In this document: positions 40,101-46,079 of the stretch, one piece after another
Position numbering within the stretch: the stretch's first letter is position 1
How the letters are laid out: every line of letters starts with the position of its first letter
NCBI GenBank assembly: GCA_029204225.1
Contig: CM055110.1
Coordinates: forward strand, 14,948,290-15,012,289
Reading direction: 5' to 3'
Source: Diphasiastrum complanatum
Taxonomy: Eukaryota; Streptophyta; Lycopodiopsida; Lycopodiales; Lycopodiaceae
Length of the DNA stretch: 64,000 nt
Notes under the pieces: model-generated
The model's input: only the letters and a program-made list of their open reading frames with translations
The model's database searches: none
What the model was told of the DNA's origin: nothing
Made by a program: the position numbers and the translations under genes

Positions 40101-43100
40101 ATGTACTCGGTTTTGGATCTGATTCATATTGACATGCCTGGCAGTCAATAGTTGCTAATGCATCCGTCCATCTCGTGACATCTGTCTCTGAATGATAGTG
40201 ACCTCCCTTGGCTGGCCTTGGGCGGTCAATCGTATGATCTGTCGTGGATGATCCGTCATCAGCTTTGGGTGCAATAGGTTTCACCGCCCATGTGGTTGGA
40301 TCTACCTTTACAGCCTGTTCTCTGTTCTTGAAGGTGAGTTTCCCTGTACCCCAGTTGTGTACTACTTGCGTAGCCCTCAACCATGGTCTTCCTAGTAAAA
40401 TACGGTATGCAGATGGAGATTCAGGTATATCCATGACCAAAAAAGTAATCACATACTGCATGCCTGCTATCCTTATGGGAATATCAGCAACTACACCTTT
40501 TGGTTTCACACAGGATTGATCTGCTAGCTTGATGGCGAATCTGGCTGGCTTCAATCCTTGTAATCCCCATTCTTCGTACAAGGTAGTGGAGATCAGATTG
40601 ACACCTGATCCTCCATCTACCACTGCCGCCTCGTCCTCGTATCTCTTGTGTTTGATTGGCAAAGTGATGTTGTGTTCCTCACTTTCCCATGCTGCTCCGA
40701 TGTGGAGGACGTTACTTGTTTCATCATAGCCCGCACAATAGATGGGCTCAGGCGCTACTGGCTCCTCATCCGCCTTGGCCCATTTAGCTAAAAGGCTTTT
40801 CGTTTGTGTTGCAATCCGCAGTAGTTCTCCGAGGGGTAAACTAACGTGGCTTGACAGCAAGAGTGTGAGCCTTTCAGTGCGTGGTTCCTCAGGCTCCACC
40901 ATGTGAAAAGGTGGTTCATGTTGGTGCAACCGATCATTCTGATCAGTGCGCAGTGGTGAGCCCGGTTGCGGATCCCGTTTGACGCCGACTGGAGGTTCTG
41001 TGGGATTGTTTCGTTCTTGCTCTTTTTCCTCCTCTTGTGCTTTTTGTACCCAGTGTCTTATTTTCTGGTACTGTCTTCTCTCTTCCCTCACATTTGGATA
41101 TGGCGCTGAAGTTGAGGGTTGGTCGTTAGTGACCGATGGTGGTGGTGAGGAAGCCACTTCCTTCCTCTTCTGTGCTCGCGTAACAGCTAACACAGGAGCG
41201 TAGTCGTGTCGTCCTTTCGATGGCATCCCTGCTGGAACTGCTGATTGCTGTATGGCAATGAGGTTAAGAGGTGCACTGGTTCCAGGTTTAAATGGACAAT
41301 GCTTGAAACAATGTCCATAATCGCAATCCCGACAGGAGGTTGTATATTGTCCTTTGTAGGGACATTTTGCAATTCTGTGTCCCTCGCCGCACCCGTAGCA
41401 GCCGTAATTTCTTCCACCTTGACGTTGAGTTTGAGCTGCATAGGCCGATACATATTCATTTATGGCAGGATCCATAAATGGTTCATCTGGTCCGTACCAC
41501 TGCTGCTGCTCAAGTTGAGGTGACATTTGCAATTCTTGTTCTGCTGCTGTCAGGTTTACATGGGCCACTTGTTGATTGGCTGGCCCTGGTGGAGCAGGTA
41601 AGGCCATGCGTTGTGGTTGATTGGGTGCGCCGTACCTTGGTGCCGCGTTAGGTGCCCCTTGATGATAAGGATGAGAAGTCTGATAGGGACTTCTCGTCTG
41701 TTGAACAACCCTGGGGTTGAACGGGCAAGATGCCGTATCGTGCGATGTTGCATTGCATAGATGGCAGAATCTATGTGTCAGTCTTAGATTTTGCTTTAGG
41801 ACTGGACACTCGTTCGCTGTATGGTTTTGCGTGCATACTGAACACCATACATTTTCTCGTCGAGGATACTGCAGCTGGGTTGGTTCCGGTTGATGTGGAG
41901 TTATTGCTAAAGTTCCTTGTAAGGCCTTCAGTTTCTGGTCAAACTACGCCGTAAGTTGCTCCAGCTGCTGTTTGTGTAATTTTGTCATTTGCTCCAACAA
42001 CAGTTCAATGGATAGAGCGGATGCGTTTGATGATGATGATGCGATCGAGGGAGTAGGAGTGTGGGTGGAAGGATATTCGTCGTCAGGTCCCTCATCCTCT
42101 TCCCTGATGGCATCTTCCATAGCTTCTTACAGAGTAGCGTACTGCTCTCGTCTTTTCAGTTCTTTTCTGATACTTCGTGGTAACCCGGCTAGGAACCACA
42201 TGATCACCGCATGATCGGGCGTCAGGGCTGCACTGCACTCGGATCGTAGATGTTTGACCCGTTCAATATAACCCCGGACCCTTTCTTGTTTTCCCATCTT
42301 GACTTTGCTTAGCAGGAGAAACTGGTCTTCCAGGAACTTTCTTGGTTTAAAGCGCGTAATGAGAGCCGCTTTAACCGCTTCCTAGGTGGATTTCTCTTTC
42401 TCTGACAGGTTGAAAAACCAATCTTGAGCCACTGCAAGTAAGGACATAGGGAATAGCATCAGCTTCTCCGGAGGTGTCCGTTCGCCGTAGATTTCACAAG
42501 CTTGCTCGTAGATCTGGAGGAATCGGATGGGATCTGAGGATCCGTTGTATTTTGGTATCTCCATCCGTGGTGCTCTCTGAACTGCATGCAAGGGTGCGAC
42601 AGGTACAGGTTGGCCCATTGGATCCATTGGTGCTGGTTCCGGTTTTGCCTCTTGTTGCACAGCTGCTAATCTGGGAAGGTGTGGTGCCTGATTTGCTATC
42701 CTTCGTGCTATCCAAAGTGATTGGATCTCGCTTATACAATAGGATGCAGTCTGGATCTTCAAGGATCTAATCGATCTGATCGGCCAGAATGAATTTTAGG
42801 CCTTTTGCGGTGGTTTTTCCTTGATAAGTTTTTTCTCCTTGCACTGATTGACCTAAGATTTTGACAGTAGCTGGATCTGATGCAGATCTTTCCACTGATC
42901 TGGTCTGCGAGGGTTATCTTTTGCGAGGGTTGGTTGTGCGAAGGTTCTTTAGCTGTTTTTGCAGGTAAAAAACTTGATATCTTTCAGATCTCTGGGAAGT
43001 AACTCTCGCAAGCTTCACAATAGCTGGATCTGGGTCATATCTCACTATAGAATTCTCTGTGAGAGTTAACTCTCGCAAGAAGTGAAAATTTCAGTATCTG

Positions 43101-45767
43101 CGAGGGTTCAAAATCACTTTTTGTGCTTGATCTTCACCAGATCTTCATACTAACTCTCGCAGGCTTCATCATTGATGTAATTTGACATTCTGAATCGATT
43201 GAGAGGGTCTGCGGGAGTTCTTACTGGAAGGATGTGCTGGATCTTCACTTTTTAGTGATTTTTTTTGCACTTAAATCCAATTTTCTGCTCACTGAAATCA
43301 AACTAACTCTCAGAAGCTCTTCTGTGTCCTGGTCTCACTGAGATGGAACTTCAGAATCCTCTGCGAGAGTTCTTGATCACTGGAATTGAAAATTTCATTG
43401 TCTGCGAGGGTTCACTGGTACTTTCCCGCCTTTTTTTCAATGGGAACTCTCGCACATACACTTAATCATCGAACTAACTCTCGCAAGCTTCTCTGTGTCC
43501 GAGTCTCACTGAGATGGAACTTCAGAGGGCTCTGCGAGAGTTCTTATGAAGATTTGAATTTTTTCAAGGGTTTTTTGAATTTTTTTATGATTTTTCGCTG
43601 ATTTTTACAATTTGCTTGGAACTAACTCTCGCAGGCTTCTATGCAGGTCTGGGACAGTACCCTGGAGCTGCTGCTAGTCATGCAAGGGTTAATTCCCATT
43701 GATTTTGGAGATATAAAAATCTGATGAGTTTTTTTTGGCTCTTTTTCCCTCCAAAATGCAGATTGGTGTCTTTTTTGAGTTTTTTGGATGATTGGTTTGG
43801 GTTTCAAGCCCTTAGAGGTTGTTCAGGGCCTCCTCTACCCTCTCACACCTCCGCCGCTAGCTGTGAACAGTCCAAACACAAAAAAATACAGAAAACTAAC
43901 TTTAAACTCCCAAAACTCTACCTAAACTACTCGAAAAAGCAAGAAAATAGCTAAAATGCAACTAAACTAGTTAGTGGAAATCTATCCCCGGCAACGGCGC
44001 CACTGTGGGGTCGAAGTTCTCTCGTAGTATAGCCCTTCCGCCTGTCAACAAAGGTTAGATCACTGGATAGGTGCCTGACTATGCATAGATGCTACTTTTA
44101 GTTAAACTCCTACTTTCTCCCTTAACTCTACTCACCACTATGCTACTCCTCTACACTAACATTCATCATAGTTGGGTGAAGGGAAGGGATAGAAAAGAAG
44201 AGGTTGAGAAGAGAAGAGAGAAAGAGAGAGAGATAGAGAGTAAGGGTGGAGGTTAGCTCAAATGCTCCTTATGCTTGCTAATGGAAAAGCATTCACTATG
44301 GCAAACAATAAACATGGAAATAGAAAGCGATGGAAAACACAATCAAGAGCATTAGCAAGTAGTGAATAGCAAATGAGGATGCTTCTCTTCCAAAAATGGT
44401 AGAGTTTCCTCCTTCTCATTAAGCATGGAAATAGTGTACAAATGGTGCCTTTTTATAAAATGCGGAAGGCCCTTGCCCCTCAATCTTATTGGTTAATATT
44501 CACAATGATCCTAACCATTCATCTTGGACCCAACTTGATCCAAGGGTCCACAAAAGGTACATTAGAAATCACAAGATTCATGTGAGTCCCAATTTGGACC
44601 CAACTCTAAAAAGTGATCTCTAAGTTTAAAAATGACATTGGGCCTCTAGTTTTATTTTAATTACAAGGCCCAAGTCAAGTTTATTTTATTTACAACTTCA
44701 ATTGCGTGCTCATTGGGCCATGGGCTTATACACGCATCATGACTACAATCAATGTATGATAAACGTTGGGCAGCCTCATGGGAAGATTGAATTTCTCTTC
44801 AGCTCTCATGATAGAAGCTTGCTTGATTCTACACTCGCCTCAACATGAGCGTTTTTGGCACAATACAAGCAAGTTTGAGAAGAAAATTAGTTGCTAGATG
44901 TTACCTTAGGGTTAGCCTCTTTTGCTGCCTCTTTCTTCTTTTTCCAACAATTTTATTTTTAGAATATCTACCATGTGTCTGTTGTGGGTCCTGCAGTTTT
45001 TTTTCCTGAGATTTGTACTCTTTCAAACCTTCAACAAGGGCTTATTTATACAACTACTGGTGCATTACTTTTATGTATTTGTCCACTTCGTAAAATTTTG
45101 AAGTGGTTTCTTCTTTTAAGTTATCTTTGATTTCACAGTAGTGAATGCTTTGTGAATGCAAATGTTTGAAAGTTTATTTACAATGATGTGAAGTTTACTG
45201 AGATTCTTACTATTTCCTTTTTTGATTCGAATTTCTCAGGAAACCCATTGCAACAAGTAGCAATTTGGCGTCCAAGGGCTCCACCAGGTTTTGTCATTCT
45301 TAGCGACTGTGCTACATCAGGGTATGGTAGTGGTCTACTTTTGGTTCATTCCTTTCCAAATTTTCACCAGTTTTTCTTGCCAATGAAGGAATCAGTCGAT
45401 TCTTCTTTTTTTTTTGAGTGAAACTGTTTTGTTTCAGGGCTGCACCGCCATCGCAAGCAGTGATGGCAGTAAGCAATTCTTATTTCCGTGTGAAGAAGCC
45501 AGTAAGTTTTCAACTTATTTGGTGCTCATGGGGCAAATCAGATGGCCTTCGGGAGACTTCTCCAAAAGAAAGCTCAATAGATATTGATGTCGAGAATGTG
45601 TGTTCTATATGGCTCCCCATTGCGCCACCAGGATATGTGTCAGTTGGTTGCGTTGCTGAGAGAGGCAGGTCTCCACCTCTTCTTTCTGTTGTCCATTGCA
45701 TCCGATCAGATCTTGTCACCTCAGCATCAGTTACAGACTGCATCTTTTATGTTCCACCAGATGAGAG
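141..45767 (+). CDS. VPS13: VPS13-type lipid-transfer protein, partial, 11 exons
   Basis: Eleven exons can be chained without breaking frame: 141-254, 457-641, 801-909, 998-1141, 9081-9392, 9594-10223, 10357-10578, 30564-30667, 30809-31104, 45240-45321 and 45438-45767. Each has an AG acceptor and GT donor, and phases are compatible at all ten joins. The product (about 842 residues) reads like the central-to-C-terminal part of plant VPS13 (AT4G17140 type): [35 protein letters not shown] and [20 protein letters not shown] are typical family blocks. VPS13 proteins are very large bridge-like proteins that move lipids between membranes at contact sites; that role is family knowledge, not visible here. 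The protein continues beyond both window edges. Exons are free of stops and frameshifts, so the gene looks functional despite about 60 kb of inserted elements. Symbol assigned by similarity from memory. Confidence 0.88.
1142..2035. other. intron sequence, no gene seen
   Basis: AT-rich intron between VPS13 exon 4 and the start of LINE-1 homology. No ORF with recognisable content, RNA gene or LTR was seen. The left limit of the LINE lies near 2036-2042, where similarity to the related copy at 61.9 kb fades. Confidence 0.6.
2017..2766 (-). pseudogene. LINE-1 ORF2 C-terminal part
   Basis: Two minus-strand frames cover the end of ORF2. The segment 2527-2766 encodes [20 protein letters not shown] and is continuous with the LINE part beyond 6453 once the inserted LTR element is removed. 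The segment 2017-2460 encodes the CCHC-like knuckle CQLC-(9)-H-FIFR-C common to LINE ORF2 C-termini, followed by [14 protein letters not shown] and the motif QPLITSFF at 2056-2079. The latter fits a PCNA-interacting (PIP) box, Q-x-x-I-x-x-F-F. Frames are broken between the two pieces. Confidence 0.8.
2767..2865 (+). repeat. 5' LTR remnant
   Basis: First 99 bp of an LTR, nearly identical to 5977-6075. After TTTTATTCCA the two copies diverge completely, marking a deletion that removed the rest of this LTR. Confidence 0.7.
5301..5426 (+). repeat. tandem duplication, 63-bp unit x2
   Basis: The unit starting GGAATTTGCTTATCTTTCAG at 5301 is repeated without visible change at 5364. It lies in the non-coding interior of the LTR element and looks like a recent replication-slippage or unequal-exchange duplication. 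Confidence 0.85.
5977..6452 (+). repeat. 3' LTR, about 476 bp
   Basis: Begins TGTTATGACC after a polypurine tract and ends TTTACA at the point where LINE coding sequence resumes. It contains a TATATA stretch near 6256 that could serve as the LTR promoter. Confidence 0.65.
6453..7419 (-). pseudogene. LINE-1 reverse transcriptase core and post-RT region
   Basis: Minus strand. 7060-7419 encodes the RT fingers and palm ([50 protein letters not shown]). 6453-6925 encodes the thumb-proximal part ([55 protein letters not shown]). A TAG lies between IDELERVIT and the catalytic YADD block, at the same place as in the 59.9 kb copy. The element is interrupted at 6452/6453 in the sequence that encodes LLAEFAVPR. 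Confidence 0.82.
7420..8510 (-). pseudogene. LINE-1 endonuclease end and endonuclease-RT linker
   Basis: Minus strand, several frames. 8121-8510 holds the C-terminal part of an APE-like endonuclease: [12 protein letters not shown], then [12 protein letters not shown], where SDH is the catalytic Asp-His block of the family. 7568-8002 holds the linker and first RT blocks ([40 protein letters not shown]). Both are also found in the 59.9 kb copy, so identity is firm, but the reading frame is broken. Upstream of 8510 no more LINE sequence is seen. Confidence 0.75.
8511..9080. other. intron sequence with a CA-rich microsatellite
   Basis: Intron up to VPS13 exon 5. A CA-rich simple repeat lies at about 8609-8650. 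The 3' part (8880-9080) is T-rich and ends in the acceptor GTGAACAG. No gene seen. Confidence 0.6.
9081..10578 (+). CDS. VPS13: VPS13 exons 5-7 of this window
   Basis: Exons 9081-9392, 9594-10223 and 10357-10578 with short introns of 201 and 133 bp. Exon 5 starts [19 protein letters not shown], a typical VPS13 block, and continues into an acidic Glu-rich stretch likely to be a flexible loop. Exon 6 (210 codons) is the longest and holds the [18 protein letters not shown] and [20 protein letters not shown] blocks. Exon 7 carries a low-complexity, poorly conserved stretch and ends DLNLVLDIQ in phase 0. It joins in frame to the exon at 30564 across about 20 kb of intron. Confidence 0.88.
10579..13113. 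other. intron sequence, no gene identified
   Basis: Start of the 20 kb intron. An open frame at 12035-12412 has no family signature I recognise. A GC-rich block at 11237-11334 sits between TTTTACAG and GTGAGG and resembles a cryptic exon. A tRNA A-box-like string (TGGCTCAGTTGG, near 11737) lacks a B box. At 12985-13024 a short inverted repeat of GGGGGCC/GGCCCCC type is seen. Confidence 0.55.
13700..15150 (+). pseudogene. hAT-1 transposase, N-terminal half
   Basis: Start ATG at 13700 in good plant context (CGCAATGG), giving [16 protein letters not shown]. Next come a BED-type zinc finger (CRYC, then RLKGHLLG, about residues 30-55), a Pro/Ser/Thr-rich linker (14014-14590) and the DUF659-like part of the core ([55 protein letters not shown]). 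The family catalyses cut-and-paste transposition; the first catalytic Asp lies in this kind of block. One frameshift occurs near 14000. Two in-frame TAG codons (14257 and 14590) interrupt an otherwise continuous frame. Coding sense stops near 15150, where an inverted segment begins. Confidence 0.82.
15150..16050 (-). pseudogene. hAT-1 transposase, inverted middle and C-terminal part
   Basis: Read on the minus strand from about 16050 to 15150, this is the continuation of the plus-strand half: [19 protein letters not shown] and HLDLRKPAP, then [31 protein letters not shown] and [20 protein letters not shown]. An intron follows (GTAAGC at about 15588 to GTGCAG at 15481), then [18 protein letters not shown], and finally the hATC dimerisation motif [18 protein letters not shown]. 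The order is right only if the whole block is flipped, so an internal inversion of about 0.9 kb is inferred. Breakpoints are approximate. Confidence 0.75.
16118..16400 (+). pseudogene. hAT-1 transposase, post-hATC coiled-coil tail
   Basis: After an acceptor-like TTGCAG (16124-16129) the plus strand reads [18 protein letters not shown] then a charged helix with REREL repeats ([16 protein letters not shown]), ending HTPWAG at the Ty3 insertion point. It probably continues at 21534. A coiled-coil tail is unusual for hAT transposases. Confidence 0.55.
16401..16738 (-). repeat. 3' LTR of the 16.4 kb Ty3 element, 338 bp
   Basis: On the element strand it starts TGTTACGAGCTCGTGACC after the polypurine tract and ends GATCTATTACA. 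It is complete, unlike its partner at 21293. Confidence 0.85.
16750..17426 (-). pseudogene. Ty3 integrase C-terminus with chromodomain
   Basis: Two overlapping minus frames. 17166-17426 carries [20 protein letters not shown], a typical integrase core end. 16750-17199 carries [19 protein letters not shown] and [13 protein letters not shown], then a chromodomain ([17 protein letters not shown]). Chromodomains of this clade steer integration toward heterochromatin marked by histone methylation; that is family knowledge. A frameshift separates the two parts. Confidence 0.85.
17448..18122 (-). pseudogene. Ty3 integrase, zinc-binding and catalytic core
   Basis: HHCC zinc site (H near [12 protein letters not shown] and CQTCQVNKA) and the D-D-E core: [20 protein letters not shown] (first Asp), [13 protein letters not shown] (second Asp) and [19 protein letters not shown] (Glu). 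The frame ends at a TAG after VSKK, where related elements have Gln before TNWEEYL, so a CAG to TAG change is likely. Confidence 0.88.
18554..19816 (-). pseudogene. Ty3 reverse transcriptase-RNase H with 70-residue internal duplication
   Basis: A 420-residue frame. RT blocks: [49 protein letters not shown] and the catalytic [11 protein letters not shown]. The stretch from [10 protein letters not shown] to KTRKE occurs twice in tandem and in frame (19218-19427, then 19008-19217), so the FLDD active-site block is present twice. RT thumb ([20 protein letters not shown]) and RNase H start ([16 protein letters not shown]) follow. The frame ends at TGA after TQGG, where an Arg CGA codon is likely ancestral. 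The duplication should wreck the palm fold. Confidence 0.88.
20230..20491 (-). pseudogene. Ty3 gag N-terminal remnant
   Basis: Minus-strand ATG at 20489-20491 starts [21 protein letters not shown] helical, charged stretch follows ([17 protein letters not shown]), interrupted by a TAG and a TAA. Capsid and zinc-knuckle parts are absent: the sequence passes directly to a protease-like region near 20200. Position just inside the 5' leader supports gag. Confidence 0.5.
21293..21533 (-). repeat. 5' LTR of the 16.4 kb Ty3 element, truncated
   Basis: Matches 16401-16652 with about nine differences, then stops at CTGGGGCAC and passes into hAT-1 sequence. The outer 90-100 bp are lost. The primer-binding site is at about 21281-21292. 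Confidence 0.85.
21534..22413 (+). pseudogene. hAT-1 transposase C-terminal tail with AT-hooks
   Basis: Plus strand beyond the Ty3 element. A Pro/Ala-rich stretch ([19 protein letters not shown], then repeated LAAPTP units) is followed by two AT-hook motifs ([22 protein letters not shown]) and an acidic Ser-rich end ([14 protein letters not shown]), stop at about 22411. AT-hooks bind the minor groove of A/T-rich DNA, and the element ends are A/T-rich just inside the GGTACC words. A TAG at about 21630-21632 breaks the frame. hAT-2 has a comparable AT-hook tail, so the tail is a lineage trait. Confidence 0.6.
23007..23351 (-). CDS. hAT-1 second ORF, small charged coiled-coil protein
   Basis: Convergent to the transposase. 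ATG at 23349-23351 opens a 114-residue frame: [20 protein letters not shown], then a strongly charged helix ([20 protein letters not shown]), a short Pro/Ala linker, and a second charged stretch ([20 protein letters not shown]), ending ELVEFP. No known domain recognised; it looks like an all-helical nucleic-acid- or protein-binding accessory. A second copy of most of it, about 95% identical, sits at 24387-24738 inside hAT-2. The frame is open, which is not expected of random decayed sequence beside the broken transposase. It could still be a chance ORF. Confidence 0.5.
   Translation of the reverse strand: MAERIPPKPEGEAKRKLEEDIQRHNERHRKQEADIAKMLRQTRQRHLELQIPAPAVAPARTVELDLDEQIGMNFTRRQLIMVRERAARHRANQEAERERQNNAPDEGEELVEFP
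23889..24210. other. hAT-2 sequence beyond its coding end
   Basis: Non-coding sequence of hAT-2 between the hAT-1 insertion point and the end of the transposase tail. No ORF or repeat of note. Confidence 0.5.
24211..24909 (-). repeat. A-B-A' rearrangement in the hAT-2 tail
   Basis: Segment A (24211-24388) and A' (24739-24909) are direct copies of the hAT-2 AT-hook coding end, about 96% alike. Between them B (24387-24738) is a copy of hAT-1 sequence 23045-23394, about 95% alike and in the same orientation. The A/B junction shares ATTG; the B/A' junction has a few unmatched bases. This is the pattern of template switching during repair. Confidence 0.8.
24770..25268 (-). pseudogene. hAT-2 transposase C-terminal tail with AT-hook
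   Basis: Minus strand: an acidic region ([20 protein letters not shown]), a Ser/Arg-rich stretch, then an AT-hook-like core [12 protein letters not shown] and an Arg-rich end ([12 protein letters not shown]). An intron probably separates it from the core: TACTCAG followed by GTAATA at about 25337. The tail parallels that of hAT-1 although the sequence is diverged. Confidence 0.55.
25435..27475 (-). pseudogene. hAT-2 transposase, BED finger and core
   Basis: Minus strand. ATG at 27473-27475 starts [22 protein letters not shown]-type finger follows ([15 protein letters not shown], then a frameshift, RVRAHLVGS), then a Pro/Ser/Thr-rich linker (26845-27290), a core start ([36 protein letters not shown]) and the main core at 25820-26385 ([75 protein letters not shown]). 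An intron with GTATGT at about 25819 and TTGTAG at 25709 sits at the same protein position as in hAT-1. The hATC tryptophan pair is not seen, so that part may be deleted. Confidence 0.78.
28150..30563. other. intron sequence with a diverged local duplication
   Basis: AT-rich intron between hAT-2 and VPS13 exon 8. No gene recognised. About 105 bp at 29080-29185 recurs, diverged, at 29419-29525 (shared words include CAAACTGATGATCAT and ACAAGAAGC), an old direct duplication with about 340 bp spacing. Confidence 0.55.
30564..31104 (+). CDS. VPS13: VPS13 exons 8-9 of this window
   Basis: Exon 8 (30564-30667) follows a GAATGCAG acceptor and encodes [18 protein letters not shown] then [11 protein letters not shown], ending with two bases of a split Met codon at a GTGAGT donor. 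Exon 9 (30809-31104) completes it and encodes [37 protein letters not shown] and a Leu-rich stretch ([15 protein letters not shown]). It ends with one base of a Gly codon that is completed at 45240. The short intron between them is 141 bp. No disruption is seen. Confidence 0.88.
31105..31399. other. intron sequence ending in a poly-C run
   Basis: Intron after VPS13 exon 9. A CT-rich tract near 31280-31370 leads to an unusual run of about 17 C residues (about 31398-31414) at the start of a LINE remnant. No gene seen. Confidence 0.55.
31400..33480 (+). mobile_element. heavily decayed LINE of the same family
   Basis: Plus strand, many indels. Recognisable pieces in order: endonuclease start region (GTCCCATCCACACC block near 31470, compare 63740), [16 protein letters not shown] (about 32130-32190, the block before the catalytic SDH), YIDEL at 32520, LYADDVV (about 32600-32620, catalytic RT box), VMVFNTSR (about 32720) and LAKFALPP (about 33070). 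These match LINE-1 and LINE-2. Large parts of RT are deleted. A CT microsatellite lies at 32178-32200. The 3' end is cut by, or lies close to, the LTR at 33552. Confidence 0.7.
33552..34300 (-). repeat. 3' LTR of the 11.2 kb element, 749 bp
   Basis: Differs from 44004-44736 by scattered substitutions and a short tandem insertion (TTTAACTCTACTCC near 33698). Contains a purine-rich GAGAGA tract (33765-33812). Confidence 0.9.
34421..37499 (-). pseudogene. extra ORF of about 1,000 residues, coiled-coil, downstream of pol
   Basis: Minus strand, own ATG at 37497-37499 in strong plant context (AACATGGCC), starting [20 protein letters not shown]. Part 1 is globular, with [20 protein letters not shown] and [20 protein letters not shown] (about 36780-36930). 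Part 2 is Ser/Thr/Pro-rich. Part 3 is a long coiled coil ([20 protein letters not shown] through [20 protein letters not shown], about 35450-36000). Part 4 is Gln/Gly-rich. Part 5 is a C-terminal globular block ([38 protein letters not shown]). Two frameshifts (near 37330 and 36200) and one TAG (34856-34858, in frame with the rest) interrupt it. It sits where integrase or an env-like ORF would be. It may relate to the putative plant transposon protein domains of Athila/Tat elements; not confirmed. Confidence 0.65.
37751..37760 (-). promoter_or_regulatory. TATA box upstream of the extra ORF
   Basis: Minus strand CTATATAAGG, a near-perfect plant TATA box, lies about 250 bp upstream of the ATG at 37499 and just past the RNase H stop at 37783. 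It would give a 5' leader of roughly 220 nt and separate expression of the extra ORF. Confidence 0.5.
37783..39129 (-). pseudogene. reverse transcriptase-RNase H of the 11.2 kb element
   Basis: A 448-residue open frame. [59 protein letters not shown], catalytic [11 protein letters not shown], then [20 protein letters not shown]. RNase [21 protein letters not shown] (catalytic Asp), [20 protein letters not shown] (Glu), [11 protein letters not shown] (Asp), ending [10 protein letters not shown]. The frame itself is intact, but it is cut off from the protease frame by shifts near 39170 and stops without an integrase. Confidence 0.88.
39141..42779 (-). pseudogene. gag-protease of the 11.2 kb element
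   Basis: Minus strand, several frames. The capsid part is at 42382-42762 ([40 protein letters not shown]) and continues to about 41900 ([28 protein letters not shown]). Four Cys-His clusters follow: [13 protein letters not shown] and [14 protein letters not shown] (about 41730-41850), then [13 protein letters not shown] and [13 protein letters not shown] (about 41280-41410). Protease is in the 654-residue frame 39643-41607: [20 protein letters not shown] (active-site Asp-Gly) and [13 protein letters not shown] linker to RT lies at 39141-39734. Two or more in-frame TAG or TAA codons and frameshifts interrupt the chain. Four knuckles are more than the usual one or two. Confidence 0.82.
42890..43660. 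repeat. leader repeats built on CTCGCA/TGCGAG
   Basis: Between the 5' LTR and gag, the word AACTCTCGCA(A/G)GCTTC and its complement (TGCGAGAGTTC, CTGCGAGGGTT) occur about a dozen times in both orientations. A longer unit of about 72 bp (TCTGTGTCC through TGCGAGAGTTCTT) occurs at about 43303-43375 and 43471-43545. The opposed copies could pair into stem-loops in the genomic RNA. Confidence 0.75.
43983..44002 (-). other. primer-binding site for tRNA-Asp
   Basis: On the plus strand the 20 bases TATCCCCGGCAACGGCGCCA match the 3' end of plant tRNA-Asp including CCA. It lies one base inside the 5' LTR. This is a primer site, not a tRNA gene. Confidence 0.85.
44004..44736 (-). repeat. 5' LTR of the 11.2 kb element, 733 bp
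   Basis: Begins TGTGGGGTCGAAG on the plus strand directly outside the tRNA-Asp primer site and ends CACGCA. On the element strand TGCGTGTATAAG opens the LTR. Confidence 0.9.
44737..45239. other. intron sequence, no gene seen
   Basis: Intron between the 11.2 kb element and VPS13 exon 10. T-rich, ends in the acceptor ATTTCTCAG. No further feature. Confidence 0.6.
45240..45767 (+). CDS. VPS13: VPS13 exons 10-11 (VPS13 adaptor-binding type region)
   Basis: Exons 45240-45321 and 45438-45767, intron 116 bp. They encode the repeated blocks typical of the VPS13 adaptor-binding region: [20 protein letters not shown], then [19 protein letters not shown], then [20 protein letters not shown]. Each pairs an IW-P--PPG-V motif with a following beta-strand stretch. 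In yeast and animals this region docks organelle-specific adaptors carrying a PxP motif; that role is family knowledge. The last exon ends PPDE plus two bases at a GTAATA donor. No further VPS13 exon was found up to 64000, so the next intron exceeds 18 kb. Confidence 0.87.
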
Positions 45768-46079
45768 GTAATATGGCATTTCGAACTATGTTCTCTATTT
45801 TAGCCCTACATCATATCAGTTTAATACGGAAATATTTGAATTTGATGGATACATCATACATGTAGACAACATTTTTGATTTCTGAGAGCAAGTTTTACAT
45901 AATTGCTTCTCTACTAATAAGTGAATTCCTCATTTTCTTTATCCAATTGTGTGCTTATTACTTGCAAGGATAAAATTTCAGAACCATCAAGCTCAAGACA
46001 GCAGATTGTCCTTTACATTTTAGTGAACTTTAATAATCAAAATGGCCATGCACATTCATGCATCTTGTCACGTCTAGAG
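45768..46079. other. intron sequence, no gene seen
   Basis: Start of the last, open-ended VPS13 intron. No exon or repeat recognised. Confidence 0.55.

Larger units (their letters stand above)
33552..44736 (-). mobile_element. 11.2 kb Ty3-type retrotransposon without integrase, with an extra ORF
   Basis: LTRs at 33552-34300 and 44004-44736 (plus strand TGTGGGG...CACGCA, TG...CA, about 97-98% alike). Minus-strand orientation is shown by the primer-binding site beside the right LTR: plus-strand TATCCCCGGCAACGGCGCCA equals the 3' end of plant tRNA-Asp with CCA. Gag with several zinc knuckles, protease, RT and RNase H follow; the RT ([29 protein letters not shown]) resembles the non-chromovirus Athila/Tat group. 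No integrase is present between RNase H (ends 37783) and the next ORF (starts 37499). That ORF fills the space to near the 3' LTR. No convincing target-site duplication was found. Confidence 0.85.

Noticed and set aside
42890-43660. CRISPR array
   Set aside because: Repeats occur in both orientations with irregular spacing inside a retrotransposon leader of a eukaryote.
43983-44002. tRNA-Asp gene fragment
   Set aside because: Only the 3' end of the tRNA matches, and it lies directly inside an LTR, so it is a primer-binding site.
33545-44741. TCATA/TCATG as target-site duplication of the 11.2 kb element
   Set aside because: The left copy is offset by two bases from the LTR end and the fifth base differs, so it is not convincing.
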